The notes beneath the pieces were generated by a model. The model did no database searches and had not been told where the DNA came from. It saw only the letters and a list, made by a program, of their open reading frames with translations. The position numbers were made by a program, and so were the translations under genes. A stretch of 64,000 nt of DNA from assembly GCA_050943435.1 (NCBI GenBank), contig JBMNPE010000001.1, positions 35,302 through 99,301 of the forward strand, given 5' to 3'. This DNA is from RGIG5675 sp050943435. GTDB taxonomy: Bacteria; Bacillota; Clostridia; Oscillospirales; Ruminococcaceae. Within the stretch, counting starts at the first letter, position 1. Every line of letters begins with the position of its first letter. Positions 18,552 through 26,606 of this stretch are shown piece after piece.

Positions 18552-19051
18552 TCTCCTGAAACCGGCTTTCTGGTCCTGAGCCAGTACTCTCCCATGGAGG
18601 AGCCGGGGACTTCAGTGACGTCATCCCTCAGATAATCCCCGAGTCCGTGGGCAGAGGGGTCCCATTCCCGGGCTTCTTTCTCCGTGCCGAATTCTATTTC
18701 GGCGTACCAGAACTCTGTCGGCATGCCCTCATCCACATGGTTTACCTCGAGCTTCATCCCGTCGGGAGTGAGGTACACCCTGCGTATCTTGCCTATGAGC
18801 GGGAGGCCGATCAGGTCCTCTATCTCGGAAAATTTCCCCTGGCTTATCTCTATCTCGATCTCTTTCCTCACAAGGCCTCTGCCGGATTTGAGGCACAGTA
18901 TGTATTTCGGAGGCTTCCCGGATGGCTTTTCCTCCCTTATCCTGACTGTCGGCCTCACAGTTACATAGCCCTGCTTCATCTCATATTCGCCTATGAGAGG
19001 CACAGTGTCATCCGGCCATCCGTGGACCATCCATTTTCTCTCAATCTCCAT
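18548..19051 (-). CDS. CYTH domain protein
   Basis: 167-residue triphosphate-tunnel type protein. The diagnostic ExExK stands at the very N-terminus (MEIERKWMV), followed by the beta-strand pattern with many Arg/Lys/Glu residues lining a tunnel (VRIREEK, KEIEIEIS, KLEVNHVDE, AEIEFGTEKEA). Bacterial CYTH proteins hydrolyse inorganic triphosphate or related compounds, or bind them; the exact substrate is not predictable. It overlaps cls by 4 bases and lies 7 bases after the nucleoside phosphorylase gene. Confidence 0.85.
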   Translation of the reverse strand: MEIERKWMVHGWPDDTVPLIGEYEMKQGYVTVRPTVRIREEKPSGKPPKYILCLKSGRGLVRKEIEIEISQGKFSEIEDLIGLPLIGKIRRVYLTPDGMKLEVNHVDEGMPTEFWYAEIEFGTEKEAREWDPSAHGLGDYLRDDVTEVPGSSMGEYWLRTRKPVSGE

Positions 19052-19058
19052 AGGCAGT

Positions 19059-19829
19059 TCAGCTTTCAGATTCTATCTTTTCCGCAGTCAGCAGTGCAAG
19101 CCTGTAGAAAACCCTGCACGGATCCTCTTCGGCTGTGCCGAGAATCCTGCGCTGCCAGTTCTCCCCTTCGAGGGAATCGGCGCTGTAGAGGAACTGGTAG
19201 AGCTGCATCCCCCTGAAGTCGCATGCGGCTTGGAGAGCGCTGCATTCCATGTCCACGCACAGGCAGCCTTCCGACATCCTCCTGTCGCGGAGGCCTGCAG
19301 TCTCCCTGTATATGCTGTCAGTGGTCCATGTCGCGCCGCAGGCATATCCTATGCCTTCCTCGTCAAACAGCTTCCTCATGAACCCTGCGTTCTTAACCTC
19401 GATGTAGTCAGACGGGGGAGCATAGTGGAAGCTCGTCCCCTCGTCTCTGTATGCGCGGTCCGGAATAATGCATTTTCCTGGCTCGAGGGAGCCGAGGACC
19501 CCGCACGACCCGAAGACCACAGCGTTCTTTATTCCATATATGCCTCTATCCTCCTCGAGGATGCATACCGCGGCAGGCGCCCCCACAGGGATTCTGCTCA
19601 CCCCAATGTCTGTCCCGGCAGCAAGATACATCGGATACGGGTCGCCGCACATCTTTGGGAAGACCCTGCTGTCGGCCTTTGTGATGCTGCCGTTTTTCTC
19701 AAGCTCCTCAATGAGGGGCTTTGAGAAGGTATATACGCAGGTATTGACTCTCACGCCTGAAGGCGTGTACAGGTTTTCCGGGTCTATTAAGGCGGGGGTC
19801 TTTATGTCGAAAGAATCAAGGATGCTCAT
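19059..19829 (-). CDS. Nucleoside phosphorylase (PNP/UDP family)
   Basis: 256-residue cytosolic enzyme of nucleoside phosphorylase family I, splitting a nucleoside with phosphate. Family elements seen are the phosphate-site segment VFGSCGVLGSL near residue 107, and CVDMECSALQAAC near 190, with the Met-Glu that binds the ribose. It resembles uridine phosphorylase-like proteins more than trimeric PNP, but specificity is not certain. GGAGG precedes ATG 19829. That ATG overlaps the upstream membrane gene by 4 bases, so the operon is tightly coupled. The nucleoside hydrolase at 25573 and the NCS2 permease at 21597 suggest local purine/pyrimidine salvage. Confidence 0.85.
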   Translation of the reverse strand: MSILDSFDIKTPALIDPENLYTPSGVRVNTCVYTFSKPLIEELEKNGSITKADSRVFPKMCGDPYPMYLAAGTDIGVSRIPVGAPAAVCILEEDRGIYGIKNAVVFGSCGVLGSLEPGKCIIPDRAYRDEGTSFHYAPPSDYIEVKNAGFMRKLFDEEGIGYACGATWTTDSIYRETAGLRDRRMSEGCLCVDMECSALQAACDFRGMQLYQFLYSADSLEGENWQRRILGTAEEDPCRVFYRLALLTAEKIESES

Positions 19830-20725
19830 ATGGTTTCCTCCAGTTTGCCTTTTTCAGAGACCTGAGCGCTGCCTCCCAGTGAGGAAGGGCCGGCAGTGCC
19901 GTCATCATGAGGAGCGTCTTCATCGTCTGCGGGCTTGAGCATCAGCTTCGGGGCAATGGATTTCGGGCTGTGGTTCTTCTCATATAAGTACCCTATGATG
20001 CTGAATGTGACTGCACCAACGAGATTCACGAACAGGTCCTTCATGGTGTCCAGGATCCCTATGTCGAGGTATCCCCCGTCGATTGTCACCTCACCGCCGG
20101 CCGTGTAGATCACTGTCTTCTCTATGTCCAGAACCTGGAGGGGCTTGTCGGACCCCAGCAGGGATGACGCGAACTGCTGGACTATCTGGTCCTTCTGCAT
20201 ATCGTGCAGGAAGAAGATGTCCATGGCGCACTCAAAGAATTCCCAGAGCACTCCAATCGTCATGGAGAAGCAGAAGGCGACCATCGTGAGATAGAACGGG
20301 GAGAGGGTTATCTTTTTGACCTTCCTGTTTAAGAGGTCTATCGTTGAGAAGCCGACCGCCGCGAAAAGGAATCCAGAGATCGTATGCATGATGGTGTCCC
20401 AGCCCTTGACGTTCACATAGTAGTGGTTGACTTCTCCGAGGATCTCCGTCGCGACTATGAAGCAGTAGATGATTATCTGGAACAGCTGAGGGACCTCTAT
20501 GTTGAACTTCTCCTCGACAAATGCCGGAATGAGGAGAAGGAGAAGGCTCAGCACGCATGTGAAGGCGTTCTCGTAGTTTCCCATGAGGATGCTCCTCACA
20601 AGGACGAAGATTATGAATGCCCTCAGAATGACAAAGACCCTGAAGGCCCTGCGGTTCTCCTTCACCCTCGCTATGAGCCTGCTTACAAGCCCGCTGCCCT
20701 TGGACTTTTTCTCTTTCTCTTTCAT
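19826..20725 (-). CDS. Predicted multi-spanning membrane protein
   Basis: 299 residues. A basic N-terminus is followed by about six hydrophobic segments between residues 30 and 245, and an acidic, low-complexity cytoplasmic tail (DDEDAPHDDGTAGPSS). Features such as WDTIMHTISGFLFAA and GVLWEFFECAMD are typical of a widespread Firmicute membrane family of unknown function (DUF2238/YjdF-like by impression). It lies 13 bases after the cadD-like gene and overlaps the nucleoside phosphorylase by 4 bases. No function is assigned. Confidence 0.75.
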   Translation of the reverse strand: MKEKEKKSKGSGLVSRLIARVKENRRAFRVFVILRAFIIFVLVRSILMGNYENAFTCVLSLLLLLIPAFVEEKFNIEVPQLFQIIIYCFIVATEILGEVNHYYVNVKGWDTIMHTISGFLFAAVGFSTIDLLNRKVKKITLSPFYLTMVAFCFSMTIGVLWEFFECAMDIFFLHDMQKDQIVQQFASSLLGSDKPLQVLDIEKTVIYTAGGEVTIDGGYLDIGILDTMKDLFVNLVGAVTFSIIGYLYEKNHSPKSIAPKLMLKPADDEDAPHDDGTAGPSSLGGSAQVSEKGKLEETI

Positions 20726-20738
20726 TCTGCCTCTGCCT

Positions 20739-21302
20739 CTATATGCCTAAGATCACCATCGCCCCTATCACTATCATGAGGGCGGGCACAATATATCTGG
20801 AATTCCTTGAGAGGAATTCGTTAAGCCTGCGGATGGACGATATCCTGTATGCGGCGATTCCCCACAGGACTGTGAACAGGAGAAACACCGCGCAGGAGAC
20901 CGCTGTCTCAACCGCCGAGAACTGAGTGAACATCGGAATGTACACCCCTATGTTGTCAAAGCCGTTCATGATGAGCGTCATCGCAGCCCCGGGGAAAGTG
21001 TAGGCCGCTGCTCCTGCCTCCCTGCCTTCATCATCGTCTTTTTTGTGGGAGAAGATCATGCCTATTCCTATGCCTATTGGAATGAGCCCGATCCACCTCG
21101 TGATGCTCTCGGGAAGGAGCTTTGCCCCGAAAGCCCCGGCGGCGCTAATGGCCAGAATCACTGCCATCCCAAGAAGCTGGCCTGCGGCCACAGGAAGCCT
21201 CCGCTTTTTTCCGGCACCGGCGAACAATATGACAAATACTGCAAGGTCGTCGATGCTGGTGCTGATGAATGCTATGAAGGTTTTGGCTATCACTTCCAGC
21301 AT
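20739..21302 (-). CDS. CadD-like cation (cadmium) resistance membrane protein
   Basis: 187-residue membrane protein with five or six helices. Two conserved intramembrane motifs mark the CadD family: STSIDDLAVFVILFA near residue 14 and MNGFDNIGVYIPMF near residue 110. A charged loop (HKKDDDEGREAG) separates the halves. CadD proteins give cadmium or quaternary-cation resistance, though many homologues are of unknown substrate. No good ribosome site is seen before ATG 21302. As first gene of the operon its promoter should lie between 21303 and about 21590, where a strong hairpin (21350-21378) could act as an attenuator. Confidence 0.82.
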   Translation of the reverse strand: MLEVIAKTFIAFISTSIDDLAVFVILFAGAGKKRRLPVAAGQLLGMAVILAISAAGAFGAKLLPESITRWIGLIPIGIGIGMIFSHKKDDDEGREAGAAAYTFPGAAMTLIMNGFDNIGVYIPMFTQFSAVETAVSCAVFLLFTVLWGIAAYRISSIRRLNEFLSRNSRYIVPALMIVIGAMVILGI

Positions 21303-21349
21303 AATAATGTAATAATAGCAGAATGCGGGGAAAATTCACCCTCGGCATG

Positions 21350-21378
21350 AAAAAAGCACGCCTGAGGCGTGCTTTTTT
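21350..21378. terminator. Strong symmetric terminator hairpin in a divergent region
   Basis: AAAAAAGCACGCC pairs with GGCGTGCTTTTTT around TGA. It looks like an intrinsic terminator on both strands, but both neighbouring genes start, not end, here. See findings. Confidence 0.8.
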
Positions 21379-21532
21379 TAGAGATCAAAAATGAATTTTT
21401 TCAGCTTCTAATCCTACAGTATATCACCGAATCCGGAAAACGGAAGTGGGACTTGGAATTATTCATTTACTCTGACAGAAAAGGGTCCGCAGGCGCTCTT
21501 AAATTCGTAGGTTTATGCGATTTATATGAAAT

Positions 21533-21560
21533 TTGCAAAATGTTAATATTTCTTTATAAG
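21533..21560 (+). promoter_or_regulatory. Promoter of the NCS2 permease gene
   Basis: TTGCAA (21533-21538), 16-base spacer, TATAAG (21555-21560). GAGGAGG at 21582-21588 is the ribosome site. I looked for a purine riboswitch between 21379 and 21530 and did not recognise one. Confidence 0.55.
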
Positions 21561-21596
21561 ACAGCAGCCATTCAATAATCTGAGGAGGTTAATGAA

Positions 21597-22946
21597 ATGC
21601 TGGAAAAGATCTTCAAGCTGAAGGAGCACAACACCACTGTAAAGACGGAGCTGCTCGCGGGGCTCACCACTTTCCTCGCGATGGCGTACATTCTTGCAGT
21701 CAACCCGAACACGCTGGGAGTAGTCATGGATAAGCACGGCGTGTTCATGGCAACGGCCATTGCATCCGCCATAGCCACGTTCGTAATGGCGTTCCTGGCA
21801 AACTACCCGATAGCCCTCTCCGCAGGGCTCGGACTGAATGCGTACTTCGCATACACAGTCTGCCTGGGCGAACTCAAGGATGAGCAGGATCCGTTCAAGA
21901 TCTGCCTCACCGCGGTTCTTGTAGAAGGAATCATATTCATCATCCTCTCCGCCTTTAAATTCCGCGAGAAGATCATCAACGGCATACCGATGAACCTCAA
22001 ATACGGAATCTCCGCAGGCATCGGCCTGTTTATAGCCTTCATAGGGCTGCAGAGCGTCGACATTGTTGTCACCAACGAGGCAACCCTTGTCGGACTCGGG
22101 GATTTCAGCTCTGCAGAAGTGATCCTCTGCTTCATCGGACTTATCATCATCGTCGTCCTGAGCCACTACAAGGTCCGTGCTGCCGTGCTGATCGGCATGC
22201 TCGCAACCTGGCTGCTCGCCATGGGAGCACAGGGGCTCGGATGGTACACTGCCTCCAACTGCTTCCCGGATTTCTCAGAAGGCCTGCATTTTGACGGACT
22301 TGCCAAGACCGCCTTCCAGTTCAACTTTGCCTGGGCAGGCAAGCACATCATACAGTTCATAGCCATAACATTCAGCTTCCTGTTCGTCGACCTGTTTGAC
22401 ACTGTAGGAACCGTTGTCGGGGTCGCAGACAAGGCCGGACTCCTGGACAAGGACGGAAATCTCCCGCGCGCAGGAAAAGTCCTCATGTCAGACGCAATCG
22501 GCACGGTCTCCGGAGCCTGCCTCGGAACTTCCACAATCACGAGCTTCGTGGAATCCAGCGCCGGTGTTGCAGTAGGAGGAAGGACCGGACTCACGGCCCT
22601 CACTACCGGGGTTCTGTTCCTGGCTTCACTCGTGCTCAGCCCGGTATTCATTGCCATACCGCCCTGCGCCACCGCGCCTGCTCTTCTCTATGTCGGAATG
22701 CTGATGGTCAGCAGCGTCAAGAACATCAAATTCGACGGAGACATGGCTGACACATTCGGAGCCTATATGGCCATGATGATGATGCCCCTCACGTATTCGA
22801 TAGCAAACGGCATCATGTTCGGCATCGTGAGCTGGGTCATAGTCAAGGTGCTCGAGAAGAAGGCAAGGGACGTAAGCCCGACAATGTGGGTAGTATTTGC
22901 CCTGTTTGCCCTGAGGATCATATCTCTGATTGCTCACTTTGGGTGA
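21597..22946 (+). CDS. NCS2 (AzgA-type) purine permease
   Basis: 449-residue membrane carrier of the AzgA branch of the NCS2/NAT family, which imports adenine, guanine or hypoxanthine with protons. The N-terminus LLAGLTTFLAMAYILAVNP and the segments GLGLNAYFAYTVC, FLFVDLFDTVGTVVGVADKAG and TSTITSFVESSAGVAVGGRTGLTA are characteristic. Length and about fourteen helices are normal. It is monocistronic, with its own promoter and the hairpin at 22970. Nearby nucleoside-cleaving enzymes fit base salvage. Confidence 0.94.
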   Translation: MLEKIFKLKEHNTTVKTELLAGLTTFLAMAYILAVNPNTLGVVMDKHGVFMATAIASAIATFVMAFLANYPIALSAGLGLNAYFAYTVCLGELKDEQDPFKICLTAVLVEGIIFIILSAFKFREKIINGIPMNLKYGISAGIGLFIAFIGLQSVDIVVTNEATLVGLGDFSSAEVILCFIGLIIIVVLSHYKVRAAVLIGMLATWLLAMGAQGLGWYTASNCFPDFSEGLHFDGLAKTAFQFNFAWAGKHIIQFIAITFSFLFVDLFDTVGTVVGVADKAGLLDKDGNLPRAGKVLMSDAIGTVSGACLGTSTITSFVESSAGVAVGGRTGLTALTTGVLFLASLVLSPVFIAIPPCATAPALLYVGMLMVSSVKNIKFDGDMADTFGAYMAMMMMPLTYSIANGIMFGIVSWVIVKVLEKKARDVSPTMWVVFALFALRIISLIAHFG

Positions 22947-22969
22947 TTTAAGCCTGAGACAGAAAGCAG

Positions 22970-22996
22970 CGGCCTCTCCAATTTGCGGAGAGGCCG
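22970..22996 (+). terminator. Terminator of the NCS2 gene
   Basis: CGGCCTCTCC pairs with GGAGAGGCCG (7-base loop). Flanking ACAGAAA / TTTCTGT extends the stem, so it can serve the convergent ABC gene as well. Confidence 0.8.
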
Positions 22997-23028
22997 TATT
23001 TCTGTCCATATCAGCATACTTAAGGGGT

Positions 23029-24762
23029 TCAGCCCCTGTCGAACTGCATGTCATAATACTTCTTGTATATGCCGTTTTTTGCTATGAGCTCTTCGTGGGT
23101 GCCGCGCTCTGCTATGCCGTTCTCGTCGATGACTATTATCTCGTCGGCGTTTCTTATTGTTGATAGCCTGTGGGCAATAGTGATCGTAGTGCGGCCTTTG
23201 GCGAGCCTGTCGAGGCTCTTCTGGATGTGGAGCTCGCTCTCGTTGTCAAGAGAGCTTGTGGCCTCGTCGAGAATGAGCACGGGGGGATTCTTGAGGAAGA
23301 CCCTCGCTATGGCAATCCTCTGCTTCTGTCCGCCTGACAGCCTCGTGCCGCGCTCGCCGACGCGCGTGTCGTACCCATCCGGCAGAGACATGATGAAGTC
23401 GTGTATATCTGCGGCCCTTGCAGCCTCGATGACCTCATCCCTTCCGGCGTCCGGCCTTCCGTAGAGAATATTTTCCATAACTGTCCCGTCGAACAGGTAC
23501 ACATCCTGCTGCACAAGCCCTATGGCCTTCCTCAGGCTCTTCTGCGTGAGGCCCCTCACATCCCTGCCGTCTATCATGACGGAGCCGGATGTGACGTCGT
23601 AGAACCTTGGGAGCAGGGAGCAGAGAGTGGTCTTGCCACCTCCAGAGGGGCCGACGAGGGCAACAGACTTTCCGGCGTCTACATGGATATTTATGTGGCT
23701 CAGTACAGAAGAGCCCTCGTCATAGCTGAAGGACACGTCCCTGTAGTCAATGACTCCCTTTACGTCACTGAGCTCCTCCGCATCCGGGGAGTCCTGTATC
23801 TCCGGAACAGTTTCCATGATTTCCTCGAACCTGCTGAATGCGGACATTCCACGCTGCAGCATCTCAGTGAGCTCTATCAGCACGTCTATGGGGCCTATCA
23901 GCACATTGATATAGAGTGCATATATCGAGAGGTCGGAAGCCGCAAGGGAGCCTTTTGCTATGAAGATTCCTCCTCCGACCAGGAGGGCAGTGTACAGCAT
24001 CCTCTCAAGAAACAGGTTTGTGGAGGAGTAGTCGGCCATGCACCTGTACTTTTTCTTCTGTGAAACAAGGAATGCCTGGTTTCCGACGGAAAACTTTTCC
24101 TTTTCGAGCTCCTCGTTCCCGAACGACTTGACGACCCTTATGCCCGAAAGGGAGTCCTGGAGCCTCGCGTTGATATCGGATATCTTTTCGCGGTTTTCCC
24201 GGAATATTGCGGACATCTTCCTGTACTTGTAAAAACTGAATACCGCCATGACGACAATTATGGCGAGAAGCACCAGTGTGAGCTGGACATTGATTGAGAA
24301 GAGCAGCGCAAGGGATCCTGCTATCTTGATGAAGGATATGAACAGGTTCTCCGGCCCGTGGTGAGCCATCTCCGTGATGTCGAAGAGATCTGAGATCAGC
24401 CTGCTCATGAGCTTCCCGGTGTTGTGCCTGTCGTAGTAGGAGAATGAGAGCCTCTCGTACTGGTCGAAGAGCTCTTCCCTCATTGTGCTCTCCATCCTGG
24501 CCCCGAGCATGTGGCCCTGGTATGTGACGAAATATCTGCACACCGTCTGAATGAGATAGAGGAACAGCAGGGCGAGGAAGAGCCTCATCATCTGGCTCAT
24601 TATTGAATCCGGTGATCCTCCGAAGAGGTTCGCGGCGAGGTACCTTAACAGCCATGGGAAAACCAGGTCTATCGCACTCACGAGGAGCGCGCAGAACAGG
24701 TCTGCGAAGAATACCACCCTGTAGGGCTTGTAGTATTTGACGAATTTTTTCAGAAGCTTCAA
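23029..24762 (-). CDS. ABC exporter half-transporter (MsbA/LmrA type)
   Basis: 577-residue type IV exporter with an N-terminal membrane domain (six helices, about residues 15-310) fused to an ATPase. Walker A is VGPSGGGKTT (near 367), the Q-loop QQDVYLF, the signature LSGGQKQRIAIAR (near 475), Walker B VLILDEATSSLD and the H-loop AHRLS. Start: TTG 24762 is preferred because GGAGG (24770-24774) lies 7 bases upstream and the protein then begins LKLLKKFVKYY, like family members. It probably works as a homodimer. Substrate unknown; lipid- or drug-like cargo is common. The Crp/Fnr regulator gene is 63 bases upstream on the same strand and may control it. Confidence 0.92.
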   Translation of the reverse strand: MKLLKKFVKYYKPYRVVFFADLFCALLVSAIDLVFPWLLRYLAANLFGGSPDSIMSQMMRLFLALLFLYLIQTVCRYFVTYQGHMLGARMESTMREELFDQYERLSFSYYDRHNTGKLMSRLISDLFDITEMAHHGPENLFISFIKIAGSLALLFSINVQLTLVLLAIIVVMAVFSFYKYRKMSAIFRENREKISDINARLQDSLSGIRVVKSFGNEELEKEKFSVGNQAFLVSQKKKYRCMADYSSTNLFLERMLYTALLVGGGIFIAKGSLAASDLSIYALYINVLIGPIDVLIELTEMLQRGMSAFSRFEEIMETVPEIQDSPDAEELSDVKGVIDYRDVSFSYDEGSSVLSHINIHVDAGKSVALVGPSGGGKTTLCSLLPRFYDVTSGSVMIDGRDVRGLTQKSLRKAIGLVQQDVYLFDGTVMENILYGRPDAGRDEVIEAARAADIHDFIMSLPDGYDTRVGERGTRLSGGQKQRIAIARVFLKNPPVLILDEATSSLDNESELHIQKSLDRLAKGRTTITIAHRLSTIRNADEIIVIDENGIAERGTHEELIAKNGIYKKYYDMQFDRG

Positions 24763-24825
24763 AAGGCACCTCCCAGACACTGGCTGCCGGCTGATTTCTA
24801 TCTGCTGGAAAAGGGGATCCCGCCC

Positions 24826-25467
24826 TCAGTAGGACTCTATGTCCGCGAGGTCGCTCGACAGTTCCTCGAGATAATCCCTGTCCATTATCTTATAAGTTTT
24901 TCCATCTTTTGAAAGTGCTCCTGACTCGGTAAATCTCTTCATGAGGGTCTCGATATGGCGGTATGTGGCCCCGAGGGACGACGCCATCTGCGATTTCCTG
25001 ACCCTGACAACCCCTGCATCCTCGTGCTCGAGCAGATAGAAGGCGAGGCGGTTCTTCATCGGGAGTGTTTCGGAACATATCAGCTTAACCCTGTTCTGGG
25101 TCTCCTTTTCCATCGTCGTGAGGCACAGGTTCCTTAAAAATTCCGGGTCGCCGAGAAGCAGCTTCCTCGCCCGGTCCATCGGGTAGGAGATGAGCACGCA
25201 GTCCTCATCGGCCCTCACCGACATGTGTGCCGGCTTTTCCTCGAGCAGCTCCATTTCCCCGATCCAGCTCACGGGGAACACGTTTCTCAAAACTATGCTT
25301 CTCCCGCTTGCAAGCACCATGAATACGCTGCAGCTGCCCTTTTTGAGCAGAAACAGGCTTTCTGCCTCGCACGACTGGGTTATCAGCTCAGTGCCGGCTT
25401 TTACCCTGACAGCGCTGCCGATGCCGGCGAGGCTTTCAGGGACATATGCATCGATCCTGCTGGACAT
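24826..25467 (-). CDS. Crp/Fnr family transcription regulator
   Basis: 213-residue two-domain regulator. A cyclic-nucleotide-binding-like beta barrel (about residues 5-125) is followed by a winged helix (about 150-213) with recognition helix MASSLGATYRHIETLMKRF. There is no N-terminal Fe-S cysteine cluster, and the phosphate-binding cassette of true CRP is not obvious, so the effector is unknown. ATG 25467 is chosen; an in-frame TTG at 25485 would begin inside the perfect palindrome at 25484-25507. That palindrome lies between this gene and the divergent nucleoside hydrolase, so autoregulation is likely. Confidence 0.88.
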   Translation of the reverse strand: MSSRIDAYVPESLAGIGSAVRVKAGTELITQSCEAESLFLLKKGSCSVFMVLASGRSIVLRNVFPVSWIGEMELLEEKPAHMSVRADEDCVLISYPMDRARKLLLGDPEFLRNLCLTTMEKETQNRVKLICSETLPMKNRLAFYLLEHEDAGVVRVRKSQMASSLGATYRHIETLMKRFTESGALSKDGKTYKIMDRDYLEELSSDLADIESY

Positions 25468-25483
25468 GACAAATAATCGCCTC

Positions 25484-25507
25484 AAAATAGGAAATCGTTC
25501 CTATTTT
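25484..25507. promoter_or_regulatory. Perfect 10+4+10 inverted repeat (probable operator)
   Basis: AAAATAGGAA and its exact complement TTCCTATTTT are separated by ATCG. The site sits between the Crp/Fnr gene and the nucleoside hydrolase gene and overlaps the expected -35 region of the latter (TATACT at 25525-25530 may be its -10). Confidence 0.65.
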
Positions 25508-25572
25508 ACTCCTCTGATGCACTGTATACTACAGGCAGAAATAAAAATTCTTTAGATATGGGAGACAGAGAA

Positions 25573-26502
25573 ATGGAAAAGAAAAAAGTTATTATCGACT
25601 GCGATACCGGGCATGACGATGCAATAGCGATAATGCTCGCCGCGGGCTCAGAAGCCATCGACCTCATCGGGATTACCTGCGTCGCAGGAAATGCCGGCCT
25701 CGAGCACACCCTCCCCAACACGCTGAGCGTATGCCAGCACCTGGGCCTCGACATCCCTGTGTACGGCGGCTGCTCGGGACCTCTCGTAAGGGAGCAGATA
25801 ATTGCAGGCGACGTCCACGGAAAGAGCGGGCTCGACGGGCCTGTCTTTGCACCTCTTGTCTACAAGGCACAGCCTGAGAACGCAGTCAACTTCCTCGTTG
25901 ACACATTCATGGCCTCCGACGGCGACATCTATCTCTGCCCTGTGGGACCGCTCACAAACGTTGCAATGGCAATGAGGCTCCAGCCGGAAATCAAAAAGAA
26001 GATCAAGAGGATAGTCCTGATGGGCGGAGCAGTCGGGGCAGGAAACGCCTCCCCGGCAGCGGAGTTCAACATCCTTGCCGACCCCGAGGCCGCTCACATC
26101 GTATTCACTTCCGGAGTTCCTATAACGATGATGGGTCTAGACCTCACGAACCAGGCCCTCGCCACCCAGGAGATAATCGACAGGATGAGGGCCATAGGCA
26201 ACAAGGCAGGAAACCTCTTCGGGGACATTATGAGCTTCACGCTCAAATCCCAGGCAGTCAACGGGCTGTCCGCCGGGCCTGTACACGACGTGACCACTGT
26301 CGCATGGCTCATTGATCCCTCCATCTTCATCACGAAGGACATGTTCGTGGAAGTGGACATAAGCCACGGATCCAGCTACGGACGCACCAACTGCGACCAG
26401 AACAACAGGCTCGGGAAAAAGCCGAATGCCACTGTGGGACTCGGCCTCGACCTCGAGAGATTCTGGAACCTCGTGGAAGGCGCGCTCAGATATCTCAACT
26501 GA
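25573..26502 (+). CDS. Inosine/uridine-preferring nucleoside hydrolase
   Basis: 309-residue hydrolase that splits N-glycosidic bonds of ribonucleosides for base salvage. The calcium-binding DCDTGHDDAIAIML (residues 9-22) is the IUNH hallmark. Further family features are ITCVAGNAG, MGGAVGAGNASPAAEFNILADPEAA and, late in the protein, GPVHDVTTVAWLIDP with the Asp ligand. ATG 25573 has GGGAG at correct spacing; the ATG at 25558 is less likely. Closed by a terminator at 26520. Confidence 0.94.
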   Translation: MEKKKVIIDCDTGHDDAIAIMLAAGSEAIDLIGITCVAGNAGLEHTLPNTLSVCQHLGLDIPVYGGCSGPLVREQIIAGDVHGKSGLDGPVFAPLVYKAQPENAVNFLVDTFMASDGDIYLCPVGPLTNVAMAMRLQPEIKKKIKRIVLMGGAVGAGNASPAAEFNILADPEAAHIVFTSGVPITMMGLDLTNQALATQEIIDRMRAIGNKAGNLFGDIMSFTLKSQAVNGLSAGPVHDVTTVAWLIDPSIFITKDMFVEVDISHGSSYGRTNCDQNNRLGKKPNATVGLGLDLERFWNLVEGALRYLN

Positions 26503-26519
26503 ATGTCCGGACATAAAAC

Positions 26520-26548
26520 AATCCAAGCAGGGAAAACCTGCTTGGATT
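26520..26548 (+). terminator. Terminator of the nucleoside hydrolase gene
   Basis: AATCCAAGCAGG pairs with CCTGCTTGGATT (loop GAAAA), followed by TTTCTTTCT. Confidence 0.88.
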
Positions 26549-26606
26549 TTTCTTTCTCAGCTTCTGACAAGTTTTTTCAATCAGGGAATTTCGGCATCAG
26601 GCCTTG

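Noticed and set aside
21379..21530. Purine riboswitch before the NCS2 permease
   Set aside because: I looked for the conserved junction sequences of the purine class and did not find them.
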